The notes under the pieces: generated by a model
The model's database searches: none
The model's input: only the letters and a program-made list of their open reading frames with translations
What the model was told of the DNA's origin: nothing
Assembly (NCBI GenBank): GCA_011522945.1
Contig: WTHY01000188.1
Span: forward strand, 1,705-10,000
Direction: 5' to 3'
DNA: 8,296 nt
Origin: Alphaproteobacteria bacterium
GTDB taxonomy: Bacteria > Pseudomonadota > Alphaproteobacteria > Puniceispirillales > Puniceispirillaceae
Position numbers and translations under genes: made by a program
Shown here: in pieces, positions 6,169 through 8,296 of the stretch
Position numbering within the stretch: the first letter of the stretch is position 1
Layout: each line of letters opens with the position of its first letter

Positions 6169-6858
6169 TCAGGATGTTTTAGCAGCGCTCACCCGTTCTG
6201 AATAACGGTCCACGAGATAAGCACGCTGACCTCTTGTAAGTAGCGTAAATTTCATTAGCTCTTCCATCACATCGACAATCCGATCATATAGCGGCGATGG
6301 ACGCATCCGCCCCTTTTCATCAAATTCTGAATAGGCCTTTGGCACCGACGATTGGTTTGGAATCGTCAATAGGCGCATCCAGCGGCCCAAGATACGTAAT
6401 TGGTTTACAGTGTTAAAACTCTGCGAGCCTCCAGATACCTGCATCACTGCCAAAGTCTTACCTTGTGTTGGCCGCACTGAGCCGACTGATAAGGGAATCC
6501 AATCAATCTGTGCTTTCATAATACCTGTCATAGCGCCATGCCGCTCTGGGGAGGACCAGATCATACCGTCACACCAGGTTACAAGATCGCGCAATTCTGC
6601 AACTTTCGGATGTGTAGCATCAACGCCATCATCAGGAAGAGGCAATCCCGAGGGATGAAAGAATCGGGTCTCAGCACCAAGTTTGTGCAAAATACGTTCA
6701 GCTTCCTCTGCTACCAGTCTGGAATAGCTCTTTTCGCGCAGGGAGCCATATAAAAGTAAAATTTTTGGCGGATTATCTATCTCAAATTCAGGCTTTAATG
6801 CATCAATGTCAGTCTGGTGAAATTGTTTTTCATCCAAGCTCGGTGTTGTGTCAGACAT
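6169..6858 (-). CDS. arsH: ArsH, NADPH-dependent FMN flavoprotein of organoarsenical resistance
   Basis: ArsH is a cytoplasmic FMN reductase-fold protein. Characterised members oxidise trivalent methylated or aromatic arsenicals to the less toxic pentavalent forms using NADPH, and can also reduce other acceptors. The 229-residue product has the family's usual length. The FMN phosphate loop is GSLREKSYSR (38-47). The diagnostic block SPERHGAMTGIMKAQIDWIP (103-122) is followed by RPTQGKT (129-135) and VSGGSQSFN (141-149), and near the C-terminus by VDRYSER. These blocks separate ArsH from general NADPH-dependent FMN reductases. The ATG at 6858 has AAAGG at 6867-6871. The gene stands alone: no arsR, arsB/acr3, arsC or arsM is in the window, and the next gene downstream is over 300 bases away. 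It is divergent from the TRAP binding protein gene, so shared regulation through the gap is possible. Confidence 0.93.
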   Translation of the reverse strand: MSDTTPSLDEKQFHQTDIDALKPEFEIDNPPKILLLYGSLREKSYSRLVAEEAERILHKLGAETRFFHPSGLPLPDDGVDATHPKVAELRDLVTWCDGMIWSSPERHGAMTGIMKAQIDWIPLSVGSVRPTQGKTLAVMQVSGGSQSFNTVNQLRILGRWMRLLTIPNQSSVPKAYSEFDEKGRMRPSPLYDRIVDVMEELMKFTLLTRGQRAYLVDRYSERVSAAKTS

Positions 6859-6955
6859 TTATACGGCCTTTCAAAAATCAAAAATGCTTACAAAACTACA
6901 ATATGCAACAAAAACAGGGTTGCTGTCAGGCCTGCCAATGTCTTTGTCTAAATCG

Positions 6956-6977
6956 ACGCCCAATATAATAGGGGCGT
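6956..6977. repeat. Inverted repeat flanking a TATAAT-like sequence
   Basis: ACGCCC (6956-6961) and GGGCGT (6972-6977) are perfect 6-bp arms around AATATAATAG, which reads TATAAT on the plus strand at 6964-6969. This arrangement would let a dimeric repressor cover a -10 box, but no good -35 is found at the right distance on either strand. Confidence 0.4.
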
Positions 6978-7115
6978 GAGTCAAAGCCCATACCACCTTT
7001 ACCCCTAACATCTAACTGATTTTCAGGGCGTTATGGGTATATCAGAAATATAATTGGGCTGTTCACACAATAATTTTATTATCAGCATTCCAAAATAAAT
7101 TATTCTAATTTGCTG

Positions 7116-7144
7116 TTGACGACCTTTATTTGCCCCGATACGGT
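7116..7144 (+). promoter_or_regulatory. Candidate promoter of the TRAP binding-protein gene
   Basis: TTGACG (7116-7121, 5 of 6 consensus) is followed after 17 bases by TACGGT (7139-7144), a weak -10. AT-rich sequence just upstream (7060-7112) could act as an UP element. The transcript would start around 7151, leaving a leader of about 60 bases. Confidence 0.4.
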
Positions 7145-7153
7145 TTTTGACTA

Positions 7154-7180
7154 AACAAAAATCAATCATTTGTTTTTGTT
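7154..7180. promoter_or_regulatory. Candidate operator (8-bp inverted repeat) in the dctP leader
   Basis: AACAAAAA (7154-7161) and TTTTTGTT (7173-7180) are perfect inverted arms with an 11-base spacer. They lie between the predicted promoter and the ribosome-binding site, where a bound repressor would block transcription. Low complexity of the arms limits confidence. Confidence 0.35.
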
Positions 7181-7197
7181 GTGTATTCAGCAAGGAC

Positions 7198-7207
7198 AAG
7201 GGAGGGG
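7198..7207 (+). promoter_or_regulatory. Strong ribosome-binding site of dctP
   Basis: AAGGGAGGGG lies about 5-7 bases before the ATG at 7213. It fixes that start against an open frame extending 22 codons further upstream, which would bury the signal peptide. Confidence 0.85.
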
Positions 7208-7212
7208 ACAAT

Positions 7213-8226
7213 ATGAAATTGTTAAAAACTATCGGCATGGCTGCCGCTGTAACTGCAGCAACAGCTTTTGCAGCAGATGCTGCAACAACAAAGCTTCGGA
7301 TTCAGACACACTTCTCACAAGAAACACTGTCAGGTCAGATGGCTGGTAAGTACATCGACGATATCACAGCTATGTCAAATGGCGAGATTGAAGTTGAAAT
7401 GTTCTATGCATCAGCTGTTGTAAAATCAGCGGAAACATTTGATGCTGCTGCAACAGGTATCCTTGACTGTGATATGACAGGCGGCGCCTATCAGACTGGT
7501 AAGAACCCAGCCTTCCAGTTTGCTGGTGACCTTCTTGGCGGGTATTCAAACCCATATCAGCAGATGTCATGGATGCTGCATGGCGGTGGTCGTGATGCGC
7601 TAAATGATCTTTATAATGATTACAATATGGAATTCATCGGCTGGTGGATCCCAGGTCCAGAATCACTATCATCAACTGCACCAATCCGTAATGTTGAAGA
7701 CTTCAAGGGCTGGAAGTTCCGTTCACCTCCAGGTCTAGCAACATTAGTGTTCGCAAACCTAGGCGCTTCACCGATCGTTATGGACTTTAACGAAATCTTT
7801 ACAGCTCTGGAAACAGGCATCATTGATGGTGCTGATGCTGCAAACCTGACAAACAACGTTGGTCTAGGTCTGTATGACATTGCTGAGCACACTAACTACC
7901 CAGGCTTCCACTCAATGCCTGCTGACCACCTTGCTTGCCGTAAGGACGTATGGGACGCAATGCCTGATCATCATAAGAAGATCATGACTGTGGCTATGGA
8001 TTCACTTGCTCTGCATAACGCAACAATCAACGAAGTGAAGAACGCACAGACAGCTAAAGACCTTCGTGCGAAGGGCATCAACCTGTATGAGTGGTCACCA
8101 GAAGAGCTTGCTAAGTTCCGTGCAGCTGTGAAATCAGGCTGGACAGAATTCGCAACAACACCAGAAGCGAAAGCTCTACTTCAGAGCCACATCGACTTCC
8201 TAGTGAACCTGGGCGCGATGAAGTAA
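7213..8226 (+). CDS. dctP: TRAP transporter periplasmic substrate-binding protein, DctP family (TakP-like)
   Basis: This 337-residue protein is the extracytoplasmic receptor of a tripartite ATP-independent periplasmic transporter. It would bind an organic acid and deliver it to a DctQM membrane pair not present here. A Sec signal peptide is clear: MKLLKT, an Ala-rich core (9-21) and cleavage after Ala20 or Ala23. The mature part follows the family plan, with GWKFRSPPG (166-174) carrying Arg170, the conserved carboxylate-binding arginine, and EIFTALETGIIDGAD (194-208). The later NYPGFH stretch resembles TakP-type (2-oxoacid) receptors more than C4-dicarboxylate DctP, so the ligand is uncertain. 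Start ATG 7213 follows a strong ribosome site. Codon use is very biased: 16 of 17 serines are TCA, unlike the mixed codons of arsH, which suggests high expression. A strong terminator follows the stop within 31 bases. Confidence 0.93.
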   Translation: MKLLKTIGMAAAVTAATAFAADAATTKLRIQTHFSQETLSGQMAGKYIDDITAMSNGEIEVEMFYASAVVKSAETFDAAATGILDCDMTGGAYQTGKNPAFQFAGDLLGGYSNPYQQMSWMLHGGGRDALNDLYNDYNMEFIGWWIPGPESLSSTAPIRNVEDFKGWKFRSPPGLATLVFANLGASPIVMDFNEIFTALETGIIDGADAANLTNNVGLGLYDIAEHTNYPGFHSMPADHLACRKDVWDAMPDHHKKIMTVAMDSLALHNATINEVKNAQTAKDLRAKGINLYEWSPEELAKFRAAVKSGWTEFATTPEAKALLQSHIDFLVNLGAMK

Positions 8227-8244
8227 GACCCGTTTATACGGTCT
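8226..8244 (+). repeat. Small hairpin just after the dctP stop codon
   Basis: AGACC(C)G (8226-8232) pairs with CGGTCT (8239-8244) around TTTATA, with one bulged C. It has no U-tract. It may protect the mRNA end together with the terminator that follows. Confidence 0.4.
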
Positions 8245-8256
8245 AACAACCAATTG

Positions 8257-8291
8257 CGGCAGGATCTTGAGTTCAGGATCCTGCCGTTTTT
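8257..8291 (+). terminator. Strong intrinsic terminator after dctP
   Basis: CGGCAGGATC (8257-8266) and GATCCTGCCG (8277-8286) form a perfect 10-bp GC-rich stem with a 10-base loop, followed directly by TTTTT (8287-8291). This is a textbook Rho-independent terminator, and it ends or attenuates transcription before any downstream dctQM. Confidence 0.93.
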
Positions 8292-8296
8292 ATCTC

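Larger units (their letters stand above)
6859..7212. other. Divergent regulatory region between arsH and dctP
   Basis: This 354-base AT-rich region holds no convincing gene and must contain the promoters of both flanking genes. It is rich in inverted repeats: the palindrome CAGGCCTG (6927-6934); ACGCCC/GGGCGT around an AATATAATAG loop (6956-6977); ACCCCTAAC/GTTATGGGT with one mismatch (7001-7009 and 7030-7038); and AACAAAAA/TTTTTGTT (7154-7161 and 7173-7180). Upstream of arsH there is a tandem TTTTTGA repeat on the minus strand (about 6872-6885). I could not identify a convincing arsH promoter. Confidence 0.6.

Noticed and set aside
7147..7212. Upstream extension of dctP by 22 codons
   Set aside because: It would place sequence before a textbook signal peptide and include the strong ribosome-binding site and a putative operator.
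1..8296. CRISPR arrays, insertion sequences, phage or toxin-antitoxin genes
   Set aside because: No regularly spaced repeats, transposase motifs, terminal repeats or small toxin-like gene pairs were seen.

Overview
The window looks like chromosomal DNA from a marine alphaproteobacterium of moderate G+C, possibly SAR116- or Roseobacter-like. That placement is inference from the gene mix: a DmdA-type GcvT-family methyltransferase, a TRAP solute-binding protein, a tartrate/D-malate dehydrogenase, several GFO/IDH/MocA oxidoreductases and an ArsH. No rRNA, tRNA, CRISPR array, transposase or phage gene is visible.

Layout. Seven genes lie on the minus strand and one on the plus strand. In minus-strand reading order they are: arsH (6858-6169); a gap of about 330 bases carrying a good promoter candidate; a DmdA-like/GcvT-family methyltransferase (5838-4678); a 140-base gap with a hairpin; three consecutive GFO/IDH/MocA oxidoreductases (4537-3530, 3511-2465, 2468-1392), the last two joined by an ATGA overlap; a 189-base gap; a small single-domain cupin (1202-837); and the N-terminal two thirds of a tartrate/D-malate dehydrogenase-type decarboxylating dehydrogenase that runs off the left edge (623-1). 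A 354-base divergent intergenic region separates arsH from a plus-strand dctP-type TRAP substrate-binding protein (7213-8226), which is closed by a strong intrinsic terminator.

How the genes may work together (inference). The TRAP binding protein would capture a small organic acid in the periplasm. The GcvT-family enzyme would move a methyl group from a substrate to tetrahydrofolate. The three NAD(P)-dependent sugar or cyclitol oxidoreductases, the cupin and the decarboxylating hydroxyacid dehydrogenase would process the carbon skeleton. This reads as a catabolic locus for a methylated sugar, cyclitol or related osmolyte, with substrate unknown. ArsH is a confident family call but has no other arsenic gene beside it. 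Two start codons were moved inward from the longest reading frames: the methyltransferase starts at the ATG at 5838, and the first GFO oxidoreductase at the ATG at 4537.
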